Shown one piece after another: positions 22,481 through 34,279 of a stretch of DNA of 64,000 nt. The position numbers and the translations under genes are program-made. Every line of letters begins with the position of its first letter. The stretch's first letter is position 1. The DNA is taken from the NCBI GenBank assembly GCA_033439265.1, contig JAVTVX010000002.1:8158174-8222173 (forward strand), read 5' to 3'. The stretch comes from Dillenia suffruticosa (lineage: Eukaryota; Streptophyta; Magnoliopsida; Dilleniales; Dilleniaceae). Under the pieces are notes generated by a model. It was not told the DNA's origin and ran no database searches. It saw nothing but the letters and a program-made list of their open reading frames with translations.

Positions 22481-23500
22481 GGGGAGAAGAGTTTTTGAAG
22501 AGAATGAGAAATTTTGATGTTTTCGGAGGGTTTATTGTATTTATATTTAGTTTAGATAGTTTATTGCCATTTTAAGAAATAAATTTTTGAAACCCGCTAT
22601 TTTTCCCACTTTTGTCACTCTTTTACTTTTTGTTTTTTTGATTATTATAGTTTTTTTATCGCTTGTTTTTGTTTTACTGATTTTTATCTCTATTACTATA
22701 TAAATACCACTACTATTAGTAAATATTATTACTATATTACTGCATTATACTATATTTCTTATTTTATTATTACTACATTGTTACATAATTACATATTTAT
22801 GTAATTTCTTATGATTATATTATTTAAAATAATAATATTAATTATATCATCATATTTAATTTATATTTTAAATTTTTTATAATTAATGAATGTGAGTTCG
22901 CAACACTAGGTTGCATAATATATGGAGGCAGGCAGGGCTTAAGATGTGTGTCGATGCAGATGCACATGATACTTAATTACACACATAATCCATATGTTAA
23001 TTTATATTATAGATTTTATAATTAAGGAATATGTTGAGTCATAGTAATTTATATAGTGTTATATTTTTGAAAATTTATTGAATTGATAATATAGTATTAT
23101 AATTTGAAATTTTGAAACATATGGTGTAATTAATTATGTTAATATAATTAATTATATGATATTTAATATTATTTAATTATATTGGTATAATTATTTGTGG
23201 AAAAGTAAGGGTATTCAAATCCAAAATCCAAAGTCGAAATGTTTTGTCTTGTCAATGACATTCCATTTACCTTTAGCAAACTCTACAATATTTTTAAATA
23301 AGTAGGAACATTATTATTGAAATTATTTAAATTACTAATAATTTATTTAAAATAATAACAATGAAAACTAAGAATTATTTAAAATAATAAAAATAAAAAT
23401 TAAGAAAATTATATGAAATATGGGGAAAATTAAAGAGGTCTTCCCAACTCAACTCAACTCCTATACCATTAAAACATTGCTATGTACTATACCATTGAAT
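22481..23500. other. AT-rich DNA without a recognisable gene
   Basis: Composed of A/T runs with stops in every frame. One odd short stretch (about 22925-22975) has a GGAGGCAGGCAGGGC motif and a higher GC content. It may be intron or spacer of a decayed transposon; nothing decides this. Confidence 0.4.
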
Positions 23501-23753
23501 TGTAACAATAAGAGCAAAGAAAATGAATAAAAGGAAGGCAATGGCTAGTGAAGTGAACTGCTACTGTTGGAAGTTAGTTAGTGTAACCAAAGTTAGTTAG
23601 ATAGTTAGACTTGTACATTATAATAAGAGGAAGTAACAATCATGTAAAGGGCTTAACAAAGATTTTTTGTTCTGACAATTTCTTCTCTTTCTCTATCTTC
23701 TTCTCCTCCTCTTACTTCCTCTTCTTCTCTCTTCCACTCCTTTTACTTCCATA
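23501..23753 (+). repeat. 5' LTR of element E
   Basis: Begins TGTAACAATAAGAGC and is about 95 percent identical by eye to 28339-28590, including a CT-rich end. The true LTR end may lie further right (near 23791, CCTACA), because the sequence TTGGTGTGATCTTC at about 23799 could be a degenerate primer-binding site. The shared part ends at 23753. Confidence 0.8.
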
Positions 23754-23917
23754 GATTGTAGACTGCTAAATTAGCATTCTGTATCCTACAGTTAGCATTG
23801 GTGTGATCTTCATCACACTGTGAGTTAGTCTTCGCTTAACTGACCTTCTTGCAGTCAGTTCAGAGCCTGCCATTCGATACTCATTCAAAGATTTCCTTTC
23901 TCAACATAACCATAAAC

Positions 23918-24885
23918 ATGGCTGAAGGTACTAGATTTAAGGCCATAGAAGAACGACTAAAGAAACAAGATATGAAGCTACTGGAAACTCAAATTGAGTT
24001 ACAGCAAAAGATGGAAGCATAGTCCCAGAGATTGAAGCACAATCACAGAGGTTGGAAGCAAAGATTGAAGCTCTTGCTAGTGACATGGACAAGAAATTTT
24101 GTGCTATTTTGCACATGTTGAATAAGGATAAGGAGGAAGATCTAGAAGCAGAACGAATGATCAAGACTCCAATACTACCAACTCCTACTGAAGGGAGATT
24201 TAGAAGTGAGGTAGGAACGCCTCTGAACAAAAAAGATGCCAATGGAAAAAACCAATTACCCCACTCACCAAAAGTTGATCTTCCAATGTTCAATGGTGAT
24301 AATCCTCAAATATGGTTAAGGAAGTGCTTCAAATTCTTTAAAGCATACCAAGTACCAAATTGTAATTGGGTGGATGCAATCGAAATGTACTTGGATGGAA
24401 GGGCTGAAATATGGTTCCAAGGACTGAAGACAGTAAGGAAAGAAGTGAGTTGGGAGGATTTTTCCCAACTTCTTTGCCAAAGATTTGAAGAGAAAGGTGT
24501 TCAAGATGTTATGGAGGAATTCAATAAGTTGTATCAGCAAGGATCAATGGCAGATTACGAAGAGAAGTATGAAGAAATGTGGTCTCTCATGCTCCAGGTA
24601 AATCCTACATTACCTAAGACTTACTTTGTGTCCATTTTTATTAGTGGACTTAAGGAAGAAATTAAGCATATATTGAGAATGTTCAAACCAAAGACTCTAC
24701 TGCAAGCATTCGAAATTGCTTCCCTACAAGAACAGTTCCTAGAAATAAATAAGCCCAAGAAAATTGGTATGAGTAGGAGTTGGGCCCCGGTAAAGAAGCA
24801 AAGAAGAACAAGAATACAACAATCCTCGACACTGGCAGTAAAACTCCCAAAATATCTCTACAGGAGATATATTATCACAAACTAA
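23918..24885 (+). pseudogene. gag: Element E gag
   Basis: An ATG at 23918 (MAEGTRFKAIEERLKKQD) opens a coiled N-terminus that meets a stop near 24020. One base lost in a repeated glutamine/glutamate segment shifts the frame, and an open frame from 24052 runs to 24885. It contains the retrotransposon gag core KVDLPMFNGDNPQIWLRKC, FQGLKTVRKEVSWEDFSQLL and LYQQGSMADYEEKYEEM. A zinc-knuckle remnant follows at about 24895-24945 (FKCREKYTHGHQY), in which the outer cysteines are tyrosine. Gag forms the particle and packages RNA; this copy is broken. Confidence 0.82.
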
Positions 24886-25059
24886 CAACCTCTATTTCAA
24901 ATGTAGAGAGAAGTATACTCATGGCCATCAGTACAAATTTAAACATTTAAATGTAATCATTGCAGCAAAGGAAGAAGATGAAATGATAAGTGATGGAATG
25001 GAAGAGCATGAAGAGAAGATTGGAGAGACATTTGATATGCCTCTTTGTGTTTTTTTTGA

Positions 25060-28000
25060 CTCATTAGAAATAAAGACTATAGTTCTTCAAGGAGAGTTGA
25101 GAGGGGTAACCATTTCTATACTTAGATACAGGGAGCTCAAATAGTTTAATCAAATAAAGGTTGGTAGGGAAACTCAAAATGAACATAGAGAAGGATGAGC
25201 CACTTCATGCAGTACTAGCGGATGGTAGTAGAGTGAGCAGCAAAACCAAAATCAGATGAGTTAAGTGGAGCATCCAAGGATACTGCTTCGCTTTTGACTT
25301 AAAGGTTTTATCCTTGGGAGAATGGGACATAATACTTGGGGTGGATTCGATGTATAATTTTAGTCCTTTAACCTTTGATTTCCAAACATTGCAAGCTAAG
25401 TTGGCAAATAATGAAGGTGAAATGGTGTTAGTGGGGATGGTGAAGGAAATGAAATTAATTCGTGGACAAGATACTAGAAAATTCAAAACACAACAATTTC
25501 AGAGTTGTGGTAACATAATTATGTTTGTAGAAGGCCATCAAACTTCACTGCACCAATTTATTTCCACCATTCTGCAACAGTATAAGGATGTCTTCTCTAC
25601 ACCCACTTCACTACCACATGCAAGGTCTTATGATCATTCAATATCTCTTAAATCTGGAGCTCAGCCCTTCAAGTTACATCCCTACAAATGCCCACATTCT
25701 CAGAAAACTGAAATAGAAAGACAGGTACAAGAGATGCTCAATCAAGGACTGGTCGACACAGCAACAGTCCTTTTGCTTCCCCAGTTCTGTTAGTAAAAAA
25801 GAAGGATAATTCCTAGAGGTTTTGCATGGATTGTAGACAACTGAACAACATCACAATTAAGGACCGGTATCCCATTCCTAACATAGATGAATTGTTGGAC
25901 GAATTGCATAGTTCAAAGCTATTCTCTAAGATTAATCTTAGAGCTGGATATACCAGAATAGGGTCAGACCCAAGGATATAGCCAAGACAACTTTTTAGAT
26001 TCATCATGGACATTTCAAATTCTTGGTGATGACATTTGGTTTTACAAATGCTCCTGCAACTTTCCAAGCATTGATGAACCAAATATTCCAACAATATCTT
26101 AGGAAATTTGTGTTGGTTTTCTTTAATGACATTTTAATCTATAGTCCTGATCTACACTCCCATACACAACATCTGAATGTAGTTCTCTTGACTCTAAGGC
26201 AGCACCAATTATATGCTAAACTATCTAAGTGTTATTTTGGTCAATCTCAGGTAGAGTACTTAGGACTTATAGTAAATGGATCCACAAAAGATAGATTGTA
26301 TTGTAAACTGGCGTGCTCCAATCTTTATCAAAGCTCTACGGGATTTCTTGGGTTTAACAGGTTATTATAGAAGGTTTATCAAGGGTTATGGGATCATAAC
26401 AAAACCCCTAAATGATCTTCTTAAAAGACATAGTTTCAGATGGAATGAAGAAACTGATCGAGCTTTCCAGTAACTCAAGACAGTCATGTGTTCAGTATCT
26501 ATTATAAGGTTGCTAGACTTTTCTAAGCCTTTTGTATTAGAAACTGATGCTTGTACTAAGGGGTAGGGAGCTGTGTTGATGCAAGATGGGTGACCAATTG
26601 CTTACCTAAGTAAAGCTTTGGGAACTAAGAGCCAAGGACTGTCCATTTATGAAAAGGAATTGATAATTGTTGTTATGGTTGTCACCAAGTGGAAGCACTA
26701 TTTGTTAGGCTATCATTTTATTATGAGGACAGACCATCAAAGTTTGAAATACCTTCTAGAACAAAGGCTTACAAATTCTTTACAGCATAAATCGCTTACT
26801 AAGCTTCTAGGATTGGATTATGAAATCCAATATAAGAAAGGTTCAGAAAAGGGAATGTTTATAGAAGAGCAGTAGGAAGGTTTGCTGATGACCACCTCTG
26901 TGGTTAGACCTCAATGGATAGAGGAGGCCATTCAAAGTTATGAAACTGATAAGGACTGTTAAACTCTGATAGCACAGCTAGTCATTGGGCAAGAGGAGAA
27001 TTCAGAGTATACATGCAAGGAGGACTTCTTAAATTTAAAAAGGTACTCAGCTGAGGAAAAAAATAATAAAGCAAATGCATAACTCAGCTTTGGGTGGTCA
27101 TTTAGGATAGAGTGGGACTTTACAGAGGATTAAATATGCATTCTTCTGGCCTTCAATGAGAGTAGATGTCACAAAGTATGTTAGGGAATGTGATACTTGT
27201 CAAAGAAATAAGCATGAACATGTGGTTTACCCTAGATTGCTTCAACCACTACTTATATTTTCACAAGCATGGGTTCAAATCAACACGGACTTCATAGAAG
27301 GACTTCTTGAGTCTAACGAATATGATACTATCCTGGTAGTCATAGATAAGATTACCAAATTTGGCCACTTCATTACACTCTAGCATCCTTACATTGCCCT
27401 AAAGGGAGCTCAGGTGTTTGTTGACTGTGTTTAAGTTACATGGTCTTCCATGAGCCATCATCTCTGATTGAGACAAAATATTTACCAACTTGTTTTAGTA
27501 AGAGTTGTTCAAATTAGTGAGAACCCAACTAAAGCTAAGTAGTGCTTACCACCCTTAAATTGATGGGCAAAGTGAGAGACTCAATCAGTATCTTGAATGC
27601 TATTTAAGATGCATGATTTCTGATAGGCTGGGACAATGGTATTTTTTGGTTCTGGTTAAGTATGGCAAAATGGTAGTACAACACCCGCTATCATTCAAGC
27701 ATAAGGATGACTCCTTTTGAAGCCCTATATGGATACCAACTTAAATCCATTCCCATGGTACCCTACTTACAGACATTACCCCACTATGGAGAGTTTTGTT
27801 CAGAATAGGCAAGCAATGTTAAGCATTCAGCATGATCATTTAACAAATGCTCAGAACAGAATGAAAGTTGCTACAAATAAGAATAAAACTGAAAGGGATT
27901 TTCAAATAGGAGATTTCATTTACCTAAAATTGCAGCCTTATAAGCAACATTCGGTTGAGTTGAGGATACAACTTAAATTGTCTTCCAAGTACTACGAGCC

Positions 28001-28320
28001 TTTTCCAATTATAGCAAAAGTTGGACAAGTGGCTTACAAGTTGCAATAACCATCGGAGTCTAAAGTATACCGAGTATTTCATGTCTCCTTGCTCAAAAAG
28101 AAGGTTGGTCCTACCCAAAATGTGATGCCTCATCCGCCTATGGTAGGAGCTAATGGACAGGCTTTGGTGAAACTAGAAGCAGTTTTGAAGAGACGAGTGA
28201 CAAGCCAGTCAACCAATAGCTCATCAGATGAGTAAATTTATGTCCAGAGAAGTCAACATGGGAAGATATGAACTTTATCATGTCTCAGTTTCCAGATTTT
28301 AGTCCTTGAGGTCAAGGATT
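25060..28320 (+). pseudogene. pol: Element E pol: protease, RT, RNase H, integrase, chromodomain (broken)
   Basis: The protease active site LDTGSSNSLI lies at about 25122-25150 and GEWDIILGVDSM at about 25314. The RT region starts near 25650. Motif A reads KINLRAGY (25928-25951) and motif C reads FFNDILIYS (26119-26145); in both the catalytic Asp is Asn. RNase H with RTDHQSLKYLLEQ lies at about 26730. The integrase zinc finger (CDTCQRNKH) is at 27190, and the core start NTDFIEG at about 27285 keeps its Asp. The chromodomain remnant (LEAVLKRRV ... SQFPDF) is at about 28165-28305. Many in-frame stops are of the TAG or TGA type expected from C-to-T decay. Confidence 0.85.
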
Positions 28321-28321
28321 T

Positions 28322-28338
28322 CAAAGGGGGGAAGTAAT
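28322..28338 (+). other. Polypurine tract of element E
   Basis: CAAAGGGGGGAAGTAAT precedes the right LTR, at the expected position for the plus-strand primer. Confidence 0.75.
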
Positions 28339-28590
28339 TGCAACAATAAGAGCAAACAAAATGAAAAAGGAAAGGTAATGGCTAGTGAAGTGAACTGCCA
28401 CTGCTGGAAGTTAGTTAGTGTAACCAAAATTAGTTGGGTAGTTAGACTTGTGCATCGTAATTAGAGGAAGTAACAATCATGTAAAGGGCATAACAAAGAT
28501 TTTTTGTTCTGACAATTTCTTCTCTTTCTCTATCTTCTTCTCTTCCTCTTACTTCCTCTTCTTCTCTCTTCCACTCCTTTTACTTCCATA
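28339..28590 (+). repeat. 3' LTR of element E (probably truncated)
   Basis: Begins TGCAACAATAAGAGC and matches 23501-23753. Similarity stops at TTACTTCCATA, after which AT-rich unrelated sequence follows. The left LTR may continue about 38 bases beyond the equivalent point. Confidence 0.8.
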
Positions 28591-29195
28591 ATATAATAAT
28601 ATTATTGATTACATTATTGGTAATAATTACTATATTTAAATTAATATTGATAATAATTATTATAATAAATTTATAAATTTATTTATGAAACTACGTTATA
28701 ATTATAATTTGTTATAATATATAATTATTTTATATAGTAATATTAGATTATATTATTATGACTAAATTTTTTGTAAATTTTTTCGATTTTCATTACTCCA
28801 ATAGTCGATATAAGGTTCAATAATGTGTTTCAAGTGATATATCATATGTTTATGTTTCAAGTGACATATCATACGCACAAAACAAATGTAAATTTTTTCG
28901 GGTCATTTTTCATTAGAAAATTTAAACCATTTCACATGTTTTTCATTACAAATTTTTGTGTGGGATGCGTTATTATTTTTGACTGCTTTTTTTTATTGTC
29001 TCATTTTTCAGACTTTAGTAATTGTTTTAATCACATGATATAGTGAATACCCCTCTTTCTTCTTTTCCTATATGTTTCCAATATTTCCATATGTATTATT
29101 TTCCCATTAGTTTAGTAATGTGATTTTTAAGACTTGTTACGATTACATTCATACAAATGCAACATATATATTATTTCCCATATTGGGTTAAGTTT
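28591..29195. other. AT-rich spacer
   Basis: No gene or known repeat is recognised. It holds two copies of a short direct repeat around GTGATATATCATATG / GTGACATATCATACG (about 28833-28875). It leads into the tandem array to the right. Confidence 0.4.
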
Positions 29196-29715
29196 TATAC
29201 AAATTTTATATAATTATTGCATTATCACTTGTTACCAGCTGTTGGAGCAATCGTCAAATACACTTGTTACCTTGTTATCATTTGTTATTTGTTATAAATC
29301 AATTATATCACTTGTTATCATGTCTTACATGATAGAGAATAAAATACTTGTTATCATTTGTTAAAAATCACTTGTTATCATATCATATTATACAAATTTT
29401 ATATAATTATTATCTTACCACTTGCTATCAAGTGTTGAGCAATCGTCAAATGCTATTACTTGTTACTATTTATTATTTATTATAGATCACTTGTTATTAC
29501 TTGTTATCATATAATATATGATAATGAAAAAAAGTATTTGTTACAATTTATTAAAAATCACTTGTTATCACTTGTTATGAGGTGTTGGAGCAATCGTTAA
29601 TTGCACTTATTATCTTATTACCATTTGTTATTTGTTATAGTACATGATAGAGAATAAAAATACTTATTACCATTTGTGATAAATCATTTGTTACCACTTG
29701 TTATCACGCCATATC
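29196..29715. repeat. Tandem array of ACTTGTTATCA-rich units (subterminal-type repeats)
   Basis: Two units of about 193 bp and a third, shorter one (about 149 bp) follow each other. Each holds TTGGAGCAATCGT or a close variant (about 29241, 29434 and 29583), several ACTTGTTATCA or TTTGTTATTTGTTAT words, and a GATAGAGAATAAAA or similar block. Short oligomers repeated many times near a tnp2 gene are typical of the subterminal regions where the CACTA accessory protein binds. They could also be an unrelated minisatellite. Confidence 0.7.
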
Positions 29716-29724
29716 ACCATACAT

Positions 29725-32700
29725 GATATCAAGAATGAAAGTAGACTGATTAAAAATATAAAAATAGAGAAGATAAATGTGTAAAGGAAATTGTATTTCA
29801 TACGTATATACATCCCATCCTACTCTATGAACATCATCATCATCATTCATTTCTGTTGATACATTTCCTTCATCTTCATCGACATTAATCCGAACCCACA
29901 GCTTATTTGAGGGGTTACTTTCTAAATTCATATGTTGATTCATCAGTTCATCACCCTTGTCAAATTCATCTCTAACTTTCACATGCTTTACAACAAGCCA
30001 TCCTTTATATCATTTATCAGCAACATAAAATACATTTTTTGCTTGGAATGCCAATACATAAGAATCATCTAGCAAATCAGCACCTGTATGATTGAGATAA
30101 GAGAAATTGACAAGTGTTAAATTAAATATGTCCTTCTTATATCCTCGTTGTAGGTCAATCCAATCATACCGAAATAAAATAAACATATACATGTTTACTT
30201 TAATAATTTGTTATAATATTCTATAATAATTAATTTTACCTTGAATGGGTTTTTTATCGCTCGTACTTGCATAACTAACATAATCCACTGCTACTACAAC
30301 TCCTGAATTCTGAGCCTGAAGGCATTTTTCATGATCTTTTATATGGAATCGATATCCATTGATTATATACCGATTGTAATTTCTAACAAATGGATCTGGT
30401 CCATGAGTGATCCATTTAATTTTATCCATAATCTCTCTGAGATATTTTGGATTCGTAACCTGAAAGAAGAAATTATATAAAAAAAGAAATTAATAATATC
30501 AAAAAGATTAACACGTTGAAAAGATTAAATATTGATATACATTGAAAAGATTAAATATTGATATATTTACACGATGACTAAACCAATTAAGGAGGTCTTT
30601 ACTGCGAAGTTTGTCAATTTGAAAAGTGTTTAACTTCTTTCCATGGTTTATTCTTAAGACATGTTGTATATGTTCCCTTCATATGAAATAGTACATATGA
30701 TATTACAATTTAATATTCATAAATAAATATATGAAAATGTATACTTATAGTCTACAGGAGGCAAGTGAGCCATTATTAAATATTATGTATCTATAGTATT
30801 GCTGCAATGATTTCTTATTTATACGAATTTGAGATATTCTTTTTTTTTTATCTTTTAGTAGATCTATGTGTCATTATTCCCAAAGGTCTTCCAATAGTTA
30901 TTGAAATGGACTCATCTTCTCCATATGTAATGTGATTGTCATCATTCTGCAATACATAATTAAATCTTGTTTCAACTCCATCTAAATATCTTGAACAAAA
31001 TAACAAACACTCATTTGATATACCTTTCCGTGATGGAGCCTTCAGATCGTGCTCCATTACGAACATAGGATTTAGTTGAAGCAAGTATTTGGATGGATAT
31101 ACATTCCAGTAGATTAACTTCAATAAAATGAGCATCATTATTAAAAAAGTTATGAAAATAATATAAACCTTTCAACTGGATACATCCACGTATATGTGAC
31201 TGGTCACCAATCTTTGTTTCAGTTGTCAAGTGTACGATTAAGTATATCATACCGGTAAAAAATGAAGGAGGGAAAATCTTTTCCAACTCACACATAATTT
31301 GTGGAATTGATACCTTCAATTGCTCAAGTTCTTGTGGGTCAAGGACCCAGAGCAGAAACATTTAAAAATACTACAAATTTTAATAATAATAGAGTTAACA
31401 TTTTTAAGCAGTGATCCACGAAATGCTATGGGAATAAACTCTTGCATTAAAATGTGACAATCATAACTCTTTAGACCTATTAATTTCCGTTATTACAATT
31501 GAACACATTTGAAGATGTTAGTAAATCATTCGTTAGGAAATTTTAAATCCTTCAAAATCTTAAGAAATGCGTCTTTCTTTTGCAAGGTCATTTGATAACA
31601 CGCTTTAGGCAAAAATATATTTGTAGAGTTTGATCTACGTACATGTAGATCTTTTCTTATTTTCATATCTTCAAAATCAAGTTTAGTCATATAATTGTTC
31701 TTAAACTTTCCTTCCTTTCCCAGAATTATACTAACAATTGTATCAAAACAATTTTTTTTCGTATGCATCATGTTAATATTATGTCTAATTAAAATATTTT
31801 TCCAATATGACAAATGAAACAATATACTTTTTTTTCCATTCATGCATATCATTGGGACTTGTTAAGTCAATTTCATCTAATTTTCACAACACAACAACTC
31901 TAGACCATTCTTTAGGAGCAACTCTGAATTCAACTATCTTATCAAAAGAATATTTATATAGCTGAATGGATGAGTTGACTCCAACCATCTCTAATGTCTC
32001 ATATCATAATACTTCCGATCATGACGTAACCACTGAAAACATGTATCATTTCCACATACGGGACATGCAAATCTACCATTAGTACTCCATCCCGATAGAT
32101 TAGCATATGCAAAGAAATTATTAATGGTCCATAAGAGTGCTGCATGCATTTTAAATCTTTTACCAACTGAAAAATTATAAGTATTTACTTCTTCATTCCA
32201 TAATTCGTTCAGCTCTTCTACCAATGGTTTCATGTACATATCTATGTTGTCGCCAGGACTTCTAGGACTAAAAATAAGTAATGTGAGTATAAAATTTATA
32301 AACTTCATGCACAACCAAGGATGGAGATTATATGGCATCATGAGTATTGACCAAGTGCTATGTGTAACATTCATTGTTTTAAATAGATTAAAGCTATTTG
32401 TTGCTATCGTTAATAGAATATTTCTCGGATCAGAAGAGAAGTTAGGGTATAGGATATCAAACTCTTTCCATGCAGGAGAATCCGCAGGATGCCTTAGGAG
32501 TCCAAATTTTGTTCTCTTATCATGATGCCATATCATAAAAAAAACAGTTTGACTACATGAAAATAGTCTTTATAATATAAGAATCAAAGGAAACCATCTC
32601 AATATTTTGACAAATTTTTTTTTAACATCTTGATCTCTTTGATCACCATCTCCATTTGGTTTCCATCTAGAAACACCACACACATAACATGCATCATCTT

Positions 32701-33400
32701 TAGTTTTATGTTTCCAGTACAACATATAATCATTAGAACAAACATGTATTTTCTCATATCTCAATCCTAAATCTGAAATAGTTTTTTTTTTCACTTCATG
32801 GCAACTATTTGGCAATATGTTTTCATGAGCCAATAAGTCTCCTAAAAATTCTAAGAGTAATAAAAAAGACTTGTTGGTCCACCCACATAAACACTTTAAA
32901 TAATATAAGTACATAATAGCTGTAAGTATAGTATATTTAGATTTTGGATATACCGATTTTTTGGCTTTCTTAAGTAATTCAAGAAACTTATCTAAAGTTG
33001 AAGTTGAAGTTGAAGTTGAAGTTGAAGTTGAAGTTGATGCATCCACCTTAGATGGATGAAAAGTTGGTATAGATGGTAAGCGTGTGAATGCATCATCTAA
33101 CATGCCAAACATATACTATGCATCATCTAGGTTGGATACAGATGTATAAGATGTAAATTTTTCATTACTCTCTCTATAATATATCCAGTTATCATAACCA
33201 CACTGAAACCCACAATGAAACAAGTGATTGAAGACTGTGTGCGTAGGAAATCTCAAAGTGTTGTAACATTCGATACAAAGACATGATATCTTGCTATCAA
33301 TAGATTGAATATTTGTAGATGCAAATTTAAGAAATGCATTAACTCCACTAATATATTTATCACTTACTCTGGATTTACAATACATCCATATCTTGTCCAT
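29725..33400 (-). pseudogene. CACTA (En/Spm) tnp2-type transposase, broken
   Basis: Minus strand, read right to left. The start is MDKIWMYCKSRVSDKYISGV at 33400, with CLCIECYN below it. Then comes a serine/threonine repeat and a conserved middle (CYVCGVSRWKPNG, about 32650-32690). The best-preserved block lies at 31991-32536: RHPADSPAWKEFD, DPRNILLTIATNSFN, MPYNLHPWLCMK, and FAYANLSGWSTNGRFACPVCG. The C-terminal part has ESISITIGRPLG (about 30890), YDWIDLQRGYKKD (about 30130-30165) and VKVRDEFDKGDEL (about 29940-29985). These are the signatures of tnp2 with its DUF4216/4218-type tail. Introns, a TGA at about 30008 and several frameshifts break it. Transposase cuts and joins element ends in the nucleus. 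Confidence 0.85.
32996..33036. repeat. GTTGAA hexamer repeat in the tnp2 N-terminal region
   Basis: About six to seven units of GTTGAA in tandem. On the coding strand this gives an alternating Ser-Thr run. It is a microsatellite expansion in a linker, not a known domain. Confidence 0.8.
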
Positions 33401-33900
33401 CATAGAATGATAAAAACCAACAACCAACGCAGAGCATAAATGATAAATGAAAAGAGAGAAATAAATGAAATAAAGAGAAAATTGTAGAATGAAATAAACC
33501 CAAAGCACAAAAAAAATAATTGAAATAAATAGGGGAAGATTTTTTTTTTTGTGCCAAATTGATTAATTTGGCACCCTAAATCTAAATAAAATAGTGAACA
33601 AATGCTTATTGGCACCAAACTTTTTTGCGCCAATTTTCTTGGCACCTAGAAATGGCGCCAAAGAGGAGGATGAGGAAGAGAGGAGGAAAAAGTAGCATGT
33701 TTTTTTAATTGAAGTAAAATATATAAGTGTTTATGTTTTTTTAATTGATATAAAATTATATACTCATAATCAAAAAAAAATATATGACACATTTTATGAT
33801 ATAAATTAATAATTTAATATAAATACAAAATTTATATAATAAAATTAGTAAAATAATTTAATAATTTAATATTATTATATTATTTAAATTAATAATATTA
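33401..33900. other. 5' flank of tnp2, AT-rich
   Basis: No coding motif. About 33540-33665 there is a short repeated word (TTGGCACC / TTTGGCGCC-like) occurring four times on the minus or plus strand, possibly a promoter-proximal repeat. The rest is AT-rich. Confidence 0.35.
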
Positions 33901-33909
33901 TTATTTGAA

Positions 33910-34085
33910 ATTATGGGCGGGCCCGTAATGCATGTACCATGCCCGCATGCACAGGCATGCGCAGGCGTCTAGCGCTTGCCCCGCATAGCCCAGCTTTGTG
34001 CCTGCCGCGCGCTTGCCCACATGATTGAGCTGCCATGCATGCGCGGTTGAACCGCGCACGCATCTACGGGCACCCAAATGGAAAA
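33910..34085. other. GC-rich island upstream of tnp2
   Basis: About 175 bp of high GC in a strongly AT-rich setting, dense in CATGC/GCATG and GCGC words. It lies about 0.5 kb upstream of the tnp2 start on the minus strand. In the maize Spm element a GC-rich methylated region sits near the promoter and first exon, and this could be the counterpart. It resembles the island at 54415-54745 in composition and in its GCATG-rich words. Confidence 0.6.
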
Positions 34086-34279
34086 AATTTGCATTTGAAA
34101 TGGAAAAAATTGAAAAAAAAAATTGCATCATTCAATCATTCATATATTCATACATATTCATATTCATATTCGTACATATTCTCTCATATATATTCGTACA
34201 TATTCACTCATATGAGTGAATTAAAAAACAAATGAAAAAACATAGAATTATAATTAAATACAAATAAAAAAATTGAAAA

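Larger units (their letters stand above)
23501..28590 (+). mobile_element. Element E: short-LTR Ty3/gypsy chromovirus (Reina-like)
   Basis: About 5.1 kb, with direct repeats of about 252 bp at both ends (23501-23753 and 28339-28590), gag and pol between them in the usual order, and a polypurine tract before the right repeat. Short LTRs, the protease segment GVDSMYNFSPLTFDFQ, the RT start YKCPHSQKTEIERQVQEML and the C-terminal chromodomain remnant with SQFPDF are typical of the Reina lineage. No target duplication is visible: TGAAT on the left, TAATA or ATATA on the right. The right repeat appears to stop early, so the 3' end may be truncated. Confidence 0.85.

Noticed and set aside
24052..24885. 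The longest plus-strand open frame (277 codons) as a possible host gene
   Set aside because: It has the retrotransposon gag core, lies between the two LTRs of E, and is followed by protease and RT in order.
29196..29715. A regularly repeated array that might suggest a CRISPR
   Set aside because: Repeats are degenerate, vary in spacing, have no distinct spacers, and lie in a eukaryotic transposon setting with no cas genes.
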